Source: Bacteroidales bacterium UBA1756
Lineage (GTDB): Bacteria; Bacteroidota; Bacteroidia; Bacteroidales; WCHB1-69
Length of the DNA stretch: 36,347 nt
Direction of reading: 5' to 3'
Assembly (NCBI GenBank): GCA_002314795.1
Contig: DCHI01000073.1
Location: 1-36,347 of the forward strand
Under the pieces are notes generated by a model that was not told the DNA's origin, did not search any database, and saw nothing but the letters and a program-made list of their open reading frames with translations. The position numbers and the translations under genes were made by a program. This document shows positions 6,248-13,702 of this stretch, piece after piece; positions within the stretch are counted from its first letter, which is position 1; each line of letters begins with the position of its first letter.

Positions 6248-9200
6248 ATGTTAGAAAAATTTATCGAAAGGCCGGTCCTTTCAACCGTAATATCCATTGT
6301 CATTGTTATTTTGGGCTTAGTGAGCTTGGTCTCCTTGCCCATTCAACAATACCCTGACATCGCCCCTCCGACCGTCGTTGTCAACGCGAATTACCCGGGT
6401 GCGAACTCTGATGTCGTTATGAACTCCGTCATTGCTCCTTTGGAAGAGCAAATCAATGGTGTAGAAGGAATGACCTATATGGTTTCTTCCGCTCGTAACG
6501 ATGGTATGGCCGAAATCTATATTTATTTCAGTTTGGACACCGACCCCGACCAGGCCGCCGTCAATGTGCAAAACCGTGTAGCTGCGGCTTCCAGCAGTTT
6601 GCCCGCCGTCGTCAATTCTATGGGCGTCACAACCAAGAAACAGCAGAACGGTATGTTGATGGTTGTTTCCCTGTCCAGTGACAACGCGGACCACGACGAA
6701 ACTTTCATTCAGAACTACGCCCGCAACTACCTCTTGCCAGCTTTTCAACGTATTAAAGGTGTTGGTAACGTTCAGGTTTTCGGTGCCAAGAATTACGCGA
6801 TGCGTGTTTGGCTTGATCCTGATTTGATGAACTCGCACAAAGTGACTCCAGCCGAAGTTCAAGCAGCCATTTCCGAACAAAGTTGCGAAGTAGCTCCTGG
6901 TAAATTCGGAACCAACAGCGACAAGGCCTTCCAATATACCATCAAGTACAAAGGTCGTTTGTCCAAGCCGGAAGAGTTTGAAAACATCATCCTTCGTGTG
7001 AGTGAAAACGGTGAAATCCTTCGTCTGAAAGACGTTGCCAAAATCGAATTTGGTGCGCAAAATTACGACGTGGTGGCCTACGCAGACGGAAAGCCCGGTG
7101 TCGTTATGGCCATCAACCAAATGAAAGGTTCCAACTCACAGGAAATTTGTACGGAAGTCAAAAGACAGCTGAAAGAGATGCAAAGTTCCTTCCCCGAAGG
7201 AATCAAATACGAATTGGTTATGGATAGCCAAGCCTTCTTGGATGCCTCCATCCACGAAGTCGTCAAGACTTTGATTGAAGCTTTCATCCTCGTATTCATT
7301 GTCGTTTTGGTGTTCTTGCAGAACGTAAAATCGACTGTCATTCCTGCCATCTCAGCTTTGGTAGCTATCATCGGTACTTTCATCTTCTTGAAACTGTTCG
7401 GGTTCACCATCAATTTGCTGACTTTGTTCGCATTGGTATTGTCCATCGGTATTGTCGTGGATGATGCCATTGTGGTGGTGGAGGCGGTGTATGCGAAATT
7501 GGAGAAATCGTCCGATATTAGCACTTTGGACGCAACGAAGGGCGCTATGCGTGAAATTACCGGCGCCGTTCTCTCCATCACGTTGGTTTTCTTGGCAACC
7601 TTCCTGCCGGCCTCCTTTATGAGCGGTGCATCGGGCGTCTTCTATCAACAGTTCTGTACCACCTTGGCCGTCTCCGTTGTCATTTCTGCTGTCAATGCCT
7701 TGACATTGAGCCCTGCCTTGTGTGTCATTTTTATCAAACGGGAGGCAGAAGGGGAAAAGAAATCCTTGCTGCAACGTTTCGGTATCGCTTTCAATGCTGC
7801 CTTCGGGAAACTTACCGACAAATATGTCGGTGTCCTTTCAAAGCTTGCCAAACGCAAAGTGATTACGATGTTGGTGTTCGTTGGCTTTCTTGTAGCAGCC
7901 GTTTTCTTGATGAAAATCACTCCTACCGCTTTCGTTCCAACGGAAGACCAAGGAGTTGTCTATTATGACGTTATGATGCCGGAAGGGACCACGACCGAAC
8001 GTACGGAAGCCGTTCTGAAAGAGGTTGACTCCCTGCTGGCTCAAATTCCGGAAATCCAGACACGTGTCGATGTCGCAGGAACGGGACTCATTTCAGGTGC
8101 CTATGGTGGCTCTTACGGTATGGGGATTATTCAATTAGTCCCCTGGGAAGAACGAGACACGACATCCATTTTGGAAATTTACCAACGAATGGTGGCCAGT
8201 GTAAAAGACGTCAGCCGCGATGCGAACATCATCTTCTTCCTTCCTCCGACCATCTTGGGTTACGGTGCTTCGGACGGTATCGAAATGCAGTTGTTGGACC
8301 AAACGGGAAGTGATGACCTGAGCAAGTTGTACGAGCAAGGCAATCGGTTAGTAGCGGCTTTGCAGGAACATCCGGAAGTGGGATTCGCATCCTCCAGCTT
8401 TACCGTCAATTTCCCGCAATACGAAATGGTCGTTGACGTCAACAAGTGCAAAATGATGGGCGTCAGCGTTGCCGATGTCTTCTCAGCAATCCAAACCTAT
8501 TACGGAGGTGCCGTTTCCGGTGACTTCACCCGTTTCACAAAATTCTATCGTGTAATGGTACAAGCCATTCCGAACAGCCGCGGCGACGTGGAATCTTTGG
8601 GGCGTATGACGGTTAAAAACAACCAAGGAGATATGGTTCCGATGAACACGTTGGTAAGTATGAAACGTGTTTTTGGTTCCGAATTGATCAAACGTTACAA
8701 TATGTTCCCGACATCCACCATTACGGTCACCGCTGGCAATGGAGCCAGCTCCGGTGAAGTGATGGCACTCATTGACAAGGTTGCCAAAGAGACTCTTGAC
8801 AATGGTTTCAAATACGAATACTCCGGAATGACGCGTGACGAAGTGGAATCCGGCGGACAACAAGGCATCGTCTTCGGGTTGAGCTTCATCCTCGTCTACC
8901 TGATTCTTTCCGCATTGTACGAAAGCTACATCCTGCCGTTATCCGTCATTCTGAGTCTTTTGTTGGGTGTGTTTGGTGTTTACACTTCCGTCAACATCGT
9001 CGGGCTCCCCGCCAACATTTACGTTCAAATCGCCTTGATTATGTTGTTAGGTTTGTTGGCAAAGAATGCTATCTTGATTGTGGAATTTGCGAAACAGCGA
9101 CGAGAGGCGGGCGAAGATTTGACGAAGGCCGCCTTGGATGCAGCTCACGACCGTTTACGCCCGATTTTGATGACCTCGTTCGCTTTCATTTTCGGTATGC

Positions 9201-9364
9201 TGCCGCTCTGTTTGTCAAGTGGTGCGGGTGCTGCCGGAAACTTCTCCATCGGTTTGTCCGCTGCGGGTGGCTTCCTTATCTCCACCATCTTGGCCTTGAT
9301 GTTTGTCCCGATTATGTTCATCATTTTCCAAGGATTGCAGGAAAAGGTTCGTAAGAATAAGTAG
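6248..9364 (+). CDS. RND multidrug efflux permease (AcrB/MexB, HAE-1 family)
   Basis: Proton-driven inner-membrane pump of 1038 aa, close to AcrB (1049). It has the twelve-helix RND layout with two large periplasmic loops. The N-terminus is typical (FIERPVLSTVISIVIVILGL), with QQYPDIAPPTVVV soon after. The proton-relay aspartates are present in TM4 (LSIGIVVDDAIVVVEAV), and the TM10 lysine region appears as LLGLLAKNAILIVEFAKQ. The hinge RPILMTSFAFIFGMLPL near the C-terminus is also conserved. It sits between its adaptor (25 bp upstream) and channel (15 bp downstream). HAE-1 pumps export hydrophobic and amphiphilic drugs, dyes, bile salts or detergents; which ones here is unknown. Confidence 0.97.
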   Translation: MLEKFIERPVLSTVISIVIVILGLVSLVSLPIQQYPDIAPPTVVVNANYPGANSDVVMNSVIAPLEEQINGVEGMTYMVSSARNDGMAEIYIYFSLDTDPDQAAVNVQNRVAAASSSLPAVVNSMGVTTKKQQNGMLMVVSLSSDNADHDETFIQNYARNYLLPAFQRIKGVGNVQVFGAKNYAMRVWLDPDLMNSHKVTPAEVQAAISEQSCEVAPGKFGTNSDKAFQYTIKYKGRLSKPEEFENIILRVSENGEILRLKDVAKIEFGAQNYDVVAYADGKPGVVMAINQMKGSNSQEICTEVKRQLKEMQSSFPEGIKYELVMDSQAFLDASIHEVVKTLIEAFILVFIVVLVFLQNVKSTVIPAISALVAIIGTFIFLKLFGFTINLLTLFALVLSIGIVVDDAIVVVEAVYAKLEKSSDISTLDATKGAMREITGAVLSITLVFLATFLPASFMSGASGVFYQQFCTTLAVSVVISAVNALTLSPALCVIFIKREAEGEKKSLLQRFGIAFNAAFGKLTDKYVGVLSKLAKRKVITMLVFVGFLVAAVFLMKITPTAFVPTEDQGVVYYDVMMPEGTTTERTEAVLKEVDSLLAQIPEIQTRVDVAGTGLISGAYGGSYGMGIIQLVPWEERDTTSILEIYQRMVASVKDVSRDANIIFFLPPTILGYGASDGIEMQLLDQTGSDDLSKLYEQGNRLVAALQEHPEVGFASSSFTVNFPQYEMVVDVNKCKMMGVSVADVFSAIQTYYGGAVSGDFTRFTKFYRVMVQAIPNSRGDVESLGRMTVKNNQGDMVPMNTLVSMKRVFGSELIKRYNMFPTSTITVTAGNGASSGEVMALIDKVAKETLDNGFKYEYSGMTRDEVESGGQQGIVFGLSFILVYLILSALYESYILPLSVILSLLLGVFGVYTSVNIVGLPANIYVQIALIMLLGLLAKNAILIVEFAKQRREAGEDLTKAALDAAHDRLRPILMTSFAFIFGMLPLCLSSGAGAAGNFSIGLSAAGGFLISTILALMFVPIMFIIFQGLQEKVRKNK

Positions 9365-9379
9365 TTTATTAAATATTGT

Positions 9380-10795
9380 ATGATGATGAAAAATAGAGTA
9401 TATATCTTAATTGGATTGGTGGGAATCGCCGTGGCTTTCCAAGGTTGCGTCGCCAAGAAATATGTCCGTCCGGACGTAGTCGCCACCAATGCTACGTATC
9501 GTGGTGTGGAAGCATCCGATACGACAAGCTTTGCTTCTGTGAATTGGCAGGAATACTATTCCGATCCCAACCTCGTGGCGCTCATCAAAGTGGCTTTGGA
9601 CAGCAACCTGGATGTCCGCGCCGCCGAAAGCAACATTCGTGCTGCTCAAGAATACCTCAAGCAGGCGAAGGCCGCCTTCTATCCGACGATTGGACTTGGA
9701 GGCAGTTTTGGCGTTTCCGGAGCTCCCGGCTCCAATGGAAATCTAATTGCTTCGGCTTCCTATTCTGTTTTGGCTCAGACACTTTCAACGACACAGGCCT
9801 CCTGGGAAATCGACTTGTGGGGAAAGCTCGCTTCTGCCAAACGGGCACAGGCCGCACGTCTCAAACAGTCGGAGGCATACTACAATGCCGTCAAAACCGA
9901 GGTCGTGGCTTCTGTTGCATCTGCCTACTACACGCTTCAGGCCTTGGACGCAATGTTAGCCATTTATGAAGCTTCCGCTTTAACGCGCCGCAATACACAG
10001 GATGTTGTTACCGCTCTCAAGGATGCCGGACAAAGTACCGACATTGCGGTTAACCAAGCAGCGGCACAATATTATTATGTAATGGGGAGCATTCCTCAGA
10101 TCAAGATGCAGATTGCGGCTACAGAAAATGTTATCTGGCTCCTCTTGGGCGGCGTTCCTACGGAAATTCAACGCTCTACACTGTTGACCTACGCCGACAG
10201 CCAGTCCGATTTGCTGAACGTCGGTGTCCCGGCACAACTTTTGGCCAACCGTCCCGACGTGATGGCTGCTGAATATGAATTGATTGCCGCACACGAACAG
10301 TGGAATGTGGCCCGTGCAGCTATGTATCCGTCCTTGGTCATTTCCGGCAATGTTGGAATTGGCGGTGGCAATTTAGCTGGTTGGTTCGCTTGGCCCGGTT
10401 CTTTCATCGGCCAACTCCTTGCCGGTATTACCGCACCTATTTTCAATGGCAGACAGTTGAGAACGGCCCGGAATGTTGCGGCTGAAACGAAATATCAGGC
10501 GGCTCTGAATTTCAAGAAGTCGATGTTAACGGCACAAAAAGAGGTTTCAGACGCCATCTCTTCGTACCAACAGACCAAAGAATCCATCAAGTACCAAAGG
10601 CAGCAGGTTATACAATTGGACAAGGCCGTTGGCAGCTCCGAAGAGATGCTGAAAAGCGGCTACGCTTCCTATTTGGATTTGTTGTACGCAGCGGATAACG
10701 AGTTGACGGCATCATTAAATCTCGTCGATGTCCGTTTGCAAAATGCAAAATCCCGCGTTGAACTTTATCGGGCATTAGGTGGCGGTTGGAAATAG
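9380..10795 (+). CDS. Outer-membrane efflux channel lipoprotein (NodT/OprM-type)
   Basis: TolC-family channel completing the efflux system; 471 aa, the usual length for OprM-type proteins. Three successive ATG codons (9380, 9383, 9386) can start it. The signal peptide ends at a lipobox FQGC (about C23), followed by the family's KKYVRPDV. Two repeated OEP halves are visible. The first includes VNWQEYYSDPNLVALIKVAL and NIRAAQEYLKQAKAAFYPTI; the second includes PAQLLANRPDVMAAEYELIAAHEQWNVARAAMYPSL and ITAPIFNGRQLR, the latter a family hallmark. Last gene of the operon, followed by a strong terminator. Confidence 0.96.
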   Translation: MMMKNRVYILIGLVGIAVAFQGCVAKKYVRPDVVATNATYRGVEASDTTSFASVNWQEYYSDPNLVALIKVALDSNLDVRAAESNIRAAQEYLKQAKAAFYPTIGLGGSFGVSGAPGSNGNLIASASYSVLAQTLSTTQASWEIDLWGKLASAKRAQAARLKQSEAYYNAVKTEVVASVASAYYTLQALDAMLAIYEASALTRRNTQDVVTALKDAGQSTDIAVNQAAAQYYYVMGSIPQIKMQIAATENVIWLLLGGVPTEIQRSTLLTYADSQSDLLNVGVPAQLLANRPDVMAAEYELIAAHEQWNVARAAMYPSLVISGNVGIGGGNLAGWFAWPGSFIGQLLAGITAPIFNGRQLRTARNVAAETKYQAALNFKKSMLTAQKEVSDAISSYQQTKESIKYQRQQVIQLDKAVGSSEEMLKSGYASYLDLLYAADNELTASLNLVDVRLQNAKSRVELYRALGGGWK

Positions 10796-10817
10796 TCCGC
10801 TACAAGCCCATTGATAC

Positions 10818-10851
10818 AAAGAGTTCCGGCGAATGTCGGAACTCTTTTTTT
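10818..10851 (+). terminator. Terminator of the RND efflux operon
   Basis: AAAGAGTTCCG pairs with CGGAACTCTTT (11 bp) around an 8-nt loop, followed by a T-run. It lies 23 bp after the channel stop codon. Confidence 0.9.
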
Positions 10852-10967
10852 GTTATTGGTATCCGGTGGATTTCATAAAAAGCAAGTTTCATACGTAATT
10901 GGACTACATACCCATCAAGAATATTTTCATACTTACCTTTTTTTTACTACAAGCGGTTTTGTAAAAA

Positions 10968-10998
10968 TTTGGCAGAAATATTTTTTTGTGTATTTTTG
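10968..10998 (+). promoter_or_regulatory. Full Bacteroidetes promoter before the truncated ATPase
   Basis: TTTG at 10968-10971, a 19-bp spacer and TATTTTTG at 10991-10998 make an ideal match to the TTTG-N19-21-TAnnTTTG consensus. It now drives only a start-less gene fragment. A 12-bp palindrome (GTGTATATACAC, 11011-11022) lies just downstream. Confidence 0.7.
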
Positions 10999-11027
10999 CA
11001 AAATAAAATTGTGTATATACACGGAAA

Positions 11028-11597
11028 TATTTTACAAATCCCACAAAGCTGTCGAATACTTTCAAGAGCAAAAAGAACATTGCCTTGAATTCCTGGACAA
11101 TAAAGCAATATATCGGATACTTTGAGGATTCTTTTTTGATGAAAAAGAGCATCCGTTACGACATTAAAGGCAAAAAATATATTGACACACCTTGTAAGTA
11201 TTATTTTTCAGATATTGGGTTGCGCAATTCCGCATTGGATTTCAGGCAATTGGAACCGACTCACGAGATGGAAAATATCATTTTCAACCACTTGGTTTGT
11301 AGCGGCTACAGTGTAGATATCGGAACACTTGAACGCTATTCAAAAAATGCGGATGGAATTACCGTGAGAAATACACTTGAGGTGGATTTTGTCTGCAATA
11401 AGGACAATGACCGACTCTATGTTCAAAGCGCCTTTTCCATTCCCGACACCGAAAAACTTGAGCAAGAGCAACGTTCCTTATACTTGATCGACGACTCTTT
11501 CAAAAAAATGATTCTAACCAATGACATTTTTCCAGCTTATCGATTAGACAATGGAATATACATAATGAATGTATGTGATTTCCTTTTAAATATTTAA
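11028..11597 (+). pseudogene. 5'-truncated AAA_14/DUF4143 ATPase (C-terminal part only)
   Basis: The frame is open from 11007 to a TAA at 11595-11597. From about 11031 it matches the C-terminal half of DUF4143 ATPases as I know them: NPTKLSNTFKS, TIKQYIGYFEDSFLM, KYYFSDIGLRNSAL and HEMENIIFNHLVCSGY. The nuclease-like segment LEVDFVCN...LYVQSA and the ending YRLDNGIYIMNVCDFLLNI also fit. The Walker A/B AAA domain, normally about 200 residues upstream, is absent. No ATG or GTG lies in frame within the homologous part; the first usable start is a TTG at 11085. A good promoter sits where the missing half should begin, so a deletion probably fused promoter to 3' coding sequence. Function is probably lost, though a TTG-started 170-aa fragment could be made. 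Confidence 0.8.
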
Positions 11598-11607
11598 AAG
11601 GATCATC

Positions 11608-11641
11608 CCCTTTCTTCCACCAACCGTTTCATTTCGTGCAC
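11608..11641. repeat. 34-bp direct repeat, left copy
   Basis: This 34-bp sequence begins CCCTTTCTTCCACCAACC and ends CGTTTCATTTCGTGCAC. It is identical to the copy at 12957-12990 and differs on both outer flanks. It starts 10 bp after the stop of the truncated ATPase. On the minus strand it could encode a helix-like peptide (HEMKRLVEER) that here ends in Gly-stop, so it may be a scrap of coding sequence. Confidence 0.9.
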
Positions 11642-11662
11642 TTCGGACTTAATGTTTTTTTG

Positions 11663-11670
11663 TACTTTTG
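11663..11670 (+). promoter_or_regulatory. -7 box for the intact ATPase gene
   Basis: TACTTTTG followed by CACC, 22 bp after the left 34-bp repeat. It predicts a leader of about 85 nt that carries the three 22-bp tandem repeats. The -33 element is not clear. Confidence 0.6.
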
Positions 11671-11680
11671 CACCCCAAAG

Positions 11681-11746
11681 ATTGAGAATTTTCCATAATC
11701 AAATTGAGAATTTTCCATAATTAAATTGAGAATTTCTTATAACTAA
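11681..11746 (+). repeat. Three tandem 22-bp repeats in the ATPase leader
   Basis: Three adjoining 22-bp units at 11681, 11703 and 11725. Each begins ATTGAGAATTT. Copies 1 and 2 continue TCCATAAT(C/T)AA and differ at one base; copy 3 is more divergent (CTTATAACTAA). They lie between the promoter box and the start codon at 11759. There are no spacers, so this is not a CRISPR array. They could be a protein or RNA binding array acting on expression, or a slippage product. Confidence 0.9.
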
Positions 11747-11758
11747 TAGATTTAATAT

Positions 11759-12949
11759 ATGATAGTTAGGAAGCAAATGCAAATTCTTGAAAGCAGAATA
11801 TCTGAACCCAGACGCTTTATACAGGTACTGGCGGGACCTCGTCAGGTGGGAAAAACTACTCTTATTGGGCAACTGGCAGAACGGATGACAAGTCCTGTCT
11901 CATCCTATACGGCTGATGGTGTAGAGGCAGGTGATTCCGAATGGATAGCTGACTGCTGGAATGCAGTCAGAGTGGAAATGCGTATGCTACATCAAGAGGT
12001 ACACGTCTTAATTATTGATGAAATACACAAAATTTTGCGATGGAGTGAAATTGTGAAACGTGAGTGGGATGCAGATACGAGGAATGGCATCAACATTAAA
12101 GTCGTGCTTCTCGGGAGTAGCAGATTGATGCTTCGCGACGGCTTGAAGGAAAGCCTTGCTGGCAGATTCGAGTTAATTAGAATGCCTCACTGGTCGTATG
12201 ATGAAATGAAAGAGGCATTCGGGTTTTCAATTGAACAATTTATTTATTTCGGTGGCTATCCCGGTGCTGCTGCACTCGTTGGGAACGAAAACCGATGGCG
12301 CAGTTACGTACGAAATGCCATCGTAGCTCCCGCCATAGAAAAGGATGTCTTGCTTACCAAATCCATTTTGAAACCAGCCTTGCTACGTCAATTGTTCGAG
12401 CTGGGATGCAGCTATAGTGGCGAATTGCTCTCTTTCAACAAAATTCTCGGGCAGTTAAATGACGCAGGCAACACATCCACTTTGGCTAATTATTTGAATA
12501 CTCTTGGAGAAGCTCATTTGCTATGTGGATTTCATAAATTTGCTCGTGACGAGGCGCGCAAATACCAATCCGTTCCCAAATATCAAGTATTTAATACGGC
12601 CTTGATGTCTGCTTATAAAGGCAAGGGCTTCTTGGCTGAATTAAAAGACCGAAAGAGATGGGGCAGATGGGTTGAATCTGCTATCGGGGCGTATATTGCC
12701 AATTATGCCGAGGAATACGGTTATAACGTATATTATTGGAGAAACGATAGTGGGCAGGAAGTAGATTTTATTGTTGAACGCGAAGACGAATTGTTAGCGT
12801 TGGAAGTTAAAAGCGGTCGCCGCGCAGATAATGAAGGACTCCACCTATTTCAAAAACAATATCCTTTCTCTCAAACATTAGTTGTCGGCAGTGGTGGAAT
12901 CTCCGTTGAGACTTTCTTATCGGCTGACATCAACAGTTTATTTGCTTGA
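11759..12949 (+). CDS. AAA_14/DUF4143 family ATPase
   Basis: Intact 396-aa protein. Walker A is GPRQVGKTT (residues 26-34). Walker B is VLIIDEIHK (83-91, D87/E88), followed by WSEIVKREWD, a sensor-like LLGSSRLML and AGRFELIRM, all family hallmarks. The C-terminal half is a DUF4143 region. Near the end YYWRNDSGQEVDFIVE...LLALEVKSG has the E-x-D...E-x-K arrangement of a PD-(D/E)XK-like fold. The family is widespread, often mobile and poorly characterised; nucleic-acid or toxin-antitoxin roles are conjecture. It belongs to a different subfamily from the truncated neighbour, since their DUF4143 parts share little. The gene has its own promoter and a repeat-rich leader, and is bracketed by 34-bp direct repeats. 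Confidence 0.93.
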   Translation: MIVRKQMQILESRISEPRRFIQVLAGPRQVGKTTLIGQLAERMTSPVSSYTADGVEAGDSEWIADCWNAVRVEMRMLHQEVHVLIIDEIHKILRWSEIVKREWDADTRNGINIKVVLLGSSRLMLRDGLKESLAGRFELIRMPHWSYDEMKEAFGFSIEQFIYFGGYPGAAALVGNENRWRSYVRNAIVAPAIEKDVLLTKSILKPALLRQLFELGCSYSGELLSFNKILGQLNDAGNTSTLANYLNTLGEAHLLCGFHKFARDEARKYQSVPKYQVFNTALMSAYKGKGFLAELKDRKRWGRWVESAIGAYIANYAEEYGYNVYYWRNDSGQEVDFIVEREDELLALEVKSGRRADNEGLHLFQKQYPFSQTLVVGSGGISVETFLSADINSLFA

Positions 12950-12956
12950 TAAACGG

Positions 12957-12990
12957 CCCTTTCTTCCACCAACCGTTTCATTTCGTGCAC
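12957..12990. repeat. 34-bp direct repeat, right copy
   Basis: Identical to 11608-11641 and starts 7 bp after the stop of the intact ATPase. It abuts the rplY terminator. The two copies are 1349 bp apart, so the promoter, tandem repeats and ATPase gene form a unit between them. No terminal inverted repeats and no transposase are seen. Confidence 0.9.
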
Positions 12991-13021
12991 AAAAAAAGGA
13001 GACAATTTCTTGCCTCCTTTT
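12991..13021 (-). terminator. Terminator of rplY (possibly bidirectional)
   Basis: AAAAGGAG (12994-13001) pairs with CTCCTTTT (13014-13021) around a 12-nt loop. On the minus strand the run of seven T's follows the stem directly. On the plus strand a shorter T-run follows, so it may also end the ATPase transcript. Confidence 0.8.
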
Positions 13022-13041
13022 CCATAAGTGAGAATTTCAAA

Positions 13042-13611
13042 TTATGCTTCTGTTGGAGCGGCCTCAACATTTCTGGTAGAGAGGACTGCAACGATAACTG
13101 AGTTCGGGTTTTCAACGAATTCGACGTTATCAATATGCAATTCGTTAACTTTCAGAGTGTTGTCGATATCCAAACCTGAGATGTCAGCAGTAACGACTTC
13201 AGGAAGGTTTTGCAACAAACCGCGAACTTTCAATTTACGAACTTTCTTAACGAGCTTACCACCGCGGAGGACACCAGGAGACGTACCGGCGATGACGAGC
13301 GGAAGACCGATAGTGATGGGCTTGCCATCAACAACTTCCAAAAAGTCAACGTGAAGGAGTTCATCGGTGATAGCGTGGAATTGAGCATCCTGAAGGATAG
13401 CTGTAATTTCCTTACCATCAATGTTGATGACTGCGTAACGGACTTCGGGAGTGTATATGAGGTTCTTGAATTCACTCTTTGCGACAACGAACTGATACTG
13501 TTTTTCGCCACCGTACAATACGCACGGAATCATACCAGCTGCACGCTGAGCTTTTGCGTCTCTTTTCCCTACGTTCTCTCTGAGAGAACCGCTAATAGAT
13601 ACTGATTTCAT
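13042..13611 (-). CDS. rplY: Large ribosomal subunit protein bL25 (Ctc form)
   Basis: 5S-rRNA-binding ribosomal protein; 189 aa, the long form with an added C-terminal Ctc/TL5 domain. The N-terminal L25 domain (about 1-92) has SISGSLRENVGKRDAKAQRAAG followed by IPCVLYGG and the ITAILQDAQFHAITDELLHVDFLEV segment. The C-terminal beta domain (about 93-180) includes VGKPI-like DGKPITIGLPLVIAGTSPGVLRGG, KLKVRGLLQNLP and DISGLDIDNTLKVNEL. A short acidic/Ala tail ends the protein. It is downstream of the EF-G-like gene but separated from it by a strong terminator, so it is probably transcribed alone. Confidence 0.96.
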   Translation of the reverse strand: MKSVSISGSLRENVGKRDAKAQRAAGMIPCVLYGGEKQYQFVVAKSEFKNLIYTPEVRYAVINIDGKEITAILQDAQFHAITDELLHVDFLEVVDGKPITIGLPLVIAGTSPGVLRGGKLVKKVRKLKVRGLLQNLPEVVTADISGLDIDNTLKVNELHIDNVEFVENPNSVIVAVLSTRNVEAAPTEA

Positions 13612-13648
13612 TTTTAATAATAATTTTGATTAATAAATAGGTGATAAT

Positions 13649-13689
13649 AAAAAAACAAGCGCATCACCCGTTGAAGAAACGAGTGATGC
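13649..13689 (-). terminator. Terminator of the EF-G-like gene
   Basis: On the minus strand GCATCACTCGTT pairs with AACGGGTGATGC (11 of 12 pairs) around a short loop. A run of seven T's lies six bases after the stem. It starts 14 bp after the stop codon. Confidence 0.8.
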
Positions 13690-13702
13690 ACAAGTAAATG
13701 GA

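Noticed and set aside
6317..8863. Minus-strand ORFs up to 267 codons within the RND pump gene
   Set aside because: Antisense shadows of a highly conserved pump; compositions are unnatural and no starts or promoters fit.
10811..11125. ORF of 104 codons after the efflux operon
   Set aside because: It runs through the terminator hairpin and then overlaps the true frame of the truncated ATPase; no protein features.
11608..11641. Integron attC-like site after each ORF
   Set aside because: Each ORF is followed by the repeat, as in cassette arrays, but the repeat lacks the internal inverted symmetry of attC sites and no integrase is in view.
11681..11746. CRISPR array
   Set aside because: The three 22-bp units adjoin with no spacers, and no cas genes are present.
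11642..12956. Insertion sequence between target-site duplications
   Set aside because: There is no transposase and the ends are not inverted repeats; a 34-bp duplication is also too long for ordinary IS target sites.
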